From contig JAMWCG010000064.1 of assembly GCA_023818555.1 (NCBI GenBank), positions 1 through 5,856 on the forward strand: a stretch of DNA of 5,856 nt. The letters are read 5' to 3'. How positions within the stretch are numbered: the stretch's first letter is position 1; each line of letters begins with the position of its first letter. Positions 5,145 to 5,856 of this stretch are shown in pieces. The translations under genes and the position numbers were made by a program. Source of the stretch: Candidatus Omnitrophota bacterium (lineage in GTDB: Bacteria > Omnitrophota > Gorgyraeia > DTHP01). The notes below the pieces were generated by a model. It did no database searches and had not been told where the DNA came from. It saw only the letters and a program-made list of their open reading frames with translations.

Positions 5145-5856
5145 TTAAGTAAGAGAGGAAATAAATTTCTCCAGAGCACAATTTATGCTTTTTTCTATCT
5201 CTCCATTTAATTTCCCCTTAAAATCGACTATCTCCACGATTTTAAAATTTGTATGCGCAAAAATTTCTTCAATTTTCTTTCTGGCTACCCTACTCCAGCC
5301 GTAAGAAGTAACTACAAGCACAGGTTTTTGGACATCTACTTTTTCCAAGAGAAGACTGAGAAAATAACGCATATAGGGAAAGATTTCATTCTCGTATATA
5401 CTACAGCCTAAAACCAGTCCTTCTGAATCAACTATCTCACCTAAAGCATCACTTAAGGAATCGTACGCTTTATCCGTAAACTTAAAGACTAAAGTCCTAT
5501 ATCCTTGCTCTTGAAGAATTTGGACTAAGAAACCTATTGCCTCTTCCATAAATCCATACATTGAACCAAAGACAACCACAATCTTACCTTTTTCAGGAAT
5601 CCCTTTCGCCCAATTGAAATAACAATTGATAATCTTTTGAGGAGTATTTCTCCAAACTAAACCATGCAAAGGAGCTAAAATCTTTATTTTTAGATTTCCC
5701 AATTTCTCAATGTTCTTTATAACATGCTGGCGATAATGACCAATGACATTGACTAAATACTTTCGGCTAAAGGAGAGGTATTGAGAAATCATCTTCTCAT
5801 CATCATCAAAGATACTGGGTAAAGAATAACCTCCAAAGACATCGCCAGAAAGCAAA
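5145..5856 (-). CDS. fprA: Flavodiiron protein (FprA-type O2/NO reductase), 5'-truncated by the window edge
   Basis: Flavodiiron proteins are cytoplasmic enzymes of anaerobes that reduce O2 to water or NO to N2O, using a diiron site in a metallo-beta-lactamase domain and FMN in a flavodoxin domain. About 236 C-terminal residues are visible; the N-terminal part with the HxExDH ligands lies outside the window. Numbering from the edge, SGDVFGG (3-9) carries the bridging Asp5, and APLHGLVWR (61-69) carries the last His ligand, His64, matching the family's 'SHG..WR' segment. The flavodoxin domain starts near residue 90 with VVVFGSMYG (93-101), followed by GCSIYENEIFPYM and a SYGWS motif. The phosphate-binding loop is unusual: the family's G-[NHS]-T-E is replaced by G-F-M-E, and the normal Gly after SYGWS is Arg. 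The first in-frame TTG at the edge is interior codon, not a start. The TAA stop directly abuts the next gene's ATG. Family call is firm; FMN binding and substrate (O2 or NO) are not proven. Confidence 0.88.
   Translation of the reverse strand, partial: LLSGDVFGGYSLPSIFDDDEKMISQYLSFSRKYLVNVIGHYRQHVIKNIEKLGNLKIKILAPLHGLVWRNTPQKIINCYFNWAKGIPEKGKIVVVFGSMYGFMEEAIGFLVQILQEQGYRTLVFKFTDKAYDSLSDALGEIVDSEGLVLGCSIYENEIFPYMRYFLSLLLEKVDVQKPVLVVTSYGWSRVARKKIEEIFAHTNFKIVEIVDFKGKLNGEIEKSINCALEKFISSLT

Larger units (their letters stand above)
1..5856 (-). other. Single-strand gene cluster, probably one operon
   Basis: All nine genes run in the same direction. From right to left the spacings are 0 nt (flavodiiron/DUF3786), 1 nt (to fabI), 11 nt (to ferritin/VIT1), 1-nt overlap (to redoxin), 19 nt (to azoR), 2 nt (to methyltransferase), 4-nt overlap (to CoA-binding) and 1 nt (to korA). 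No gap is large enough for a normal promoter or a hairpin terminator, so the promoter is expected upstream of the right edge. Internal promoters within coding sequence cannot be excluded. Confidence 0.75.

Overview
The window is a stretch of tightly packed bacterial chromosome in which all nine genes lie on the minus strand and read from right to left. The DNA is AT-rich, and gaps between genes run from a 4-nt overlap to 19 nt, so it is most simply read as one long operon or an inner part of one. Both ends cut through a gene: a flavodiiron protein has lost its N-terminal part at the right edge, and a 2-oxoacid:ferredoxin oxidoreductase alpha subunit has lost its C-terminal half at the left edge. 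No stretch over 20 nt is free of genes. I see no tRNA, rRNA, CRISPR array, insertion sequence or rho-independent terminator.

In transcription order the genes are: (1) flavodiiron protein of the FprA type, 5856-5145, partial; (2) DUF3786 protein, 5144-4587; (3) enoyl-ACP reductase FabI, 4585-3806; (4) ferritin-like/VIT1 fusion iron transporter, 3794-2925; (5) redoxin-fold protein without the usual peroxidatic cysteine but with a C-terminal CPEC motif, 2925-2440; (6) FMN-dependent NADH-azoreductase family flavoprotein, 2420-1797; (7) small class I SAM methyltransferase, 1794-1204; (8) stand-alone CoA-binding Rossmann protein, 1207-833; (9) fused gamma-alpha subunit of a 2-oxoacid:acceptor oxidoreductase (KorA type), 831-1, partial.

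The host is most likely an anaerobic bacterium. A flavodiiron protein, a ferredoxin-dependent 2-oxoacid oxidoreductase and a DUF3786 protein are typical of strict anaerobes, and FabI points to bacterial type II fatty acid synthesis. The many divergent residues fit an uncultivated lineage, but the phylum cannot be fixed from this sequence.

A plausible theme (inference) is defence of an anaerobe against oxygen and free iron. The flavodiiron protein would remove O2 or NO, the ferritin/VIT1 fusion would sense and export iron, and the redoxin-like and azoreductase-like proteins would handle thiol or quinone redox chemistry. FabI and KorA add core metabolism. Two small genes (methyltransferase, CoA-binding protein) are coupled by an ATGA overlap just before korA. 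The least explained parts are the cysteine-poor redoxin next to the iron transporter, the divergent flavodoxin domain of the flavodiiron protein, and the FabI with Phe where E. coli FabI has Tyr146.
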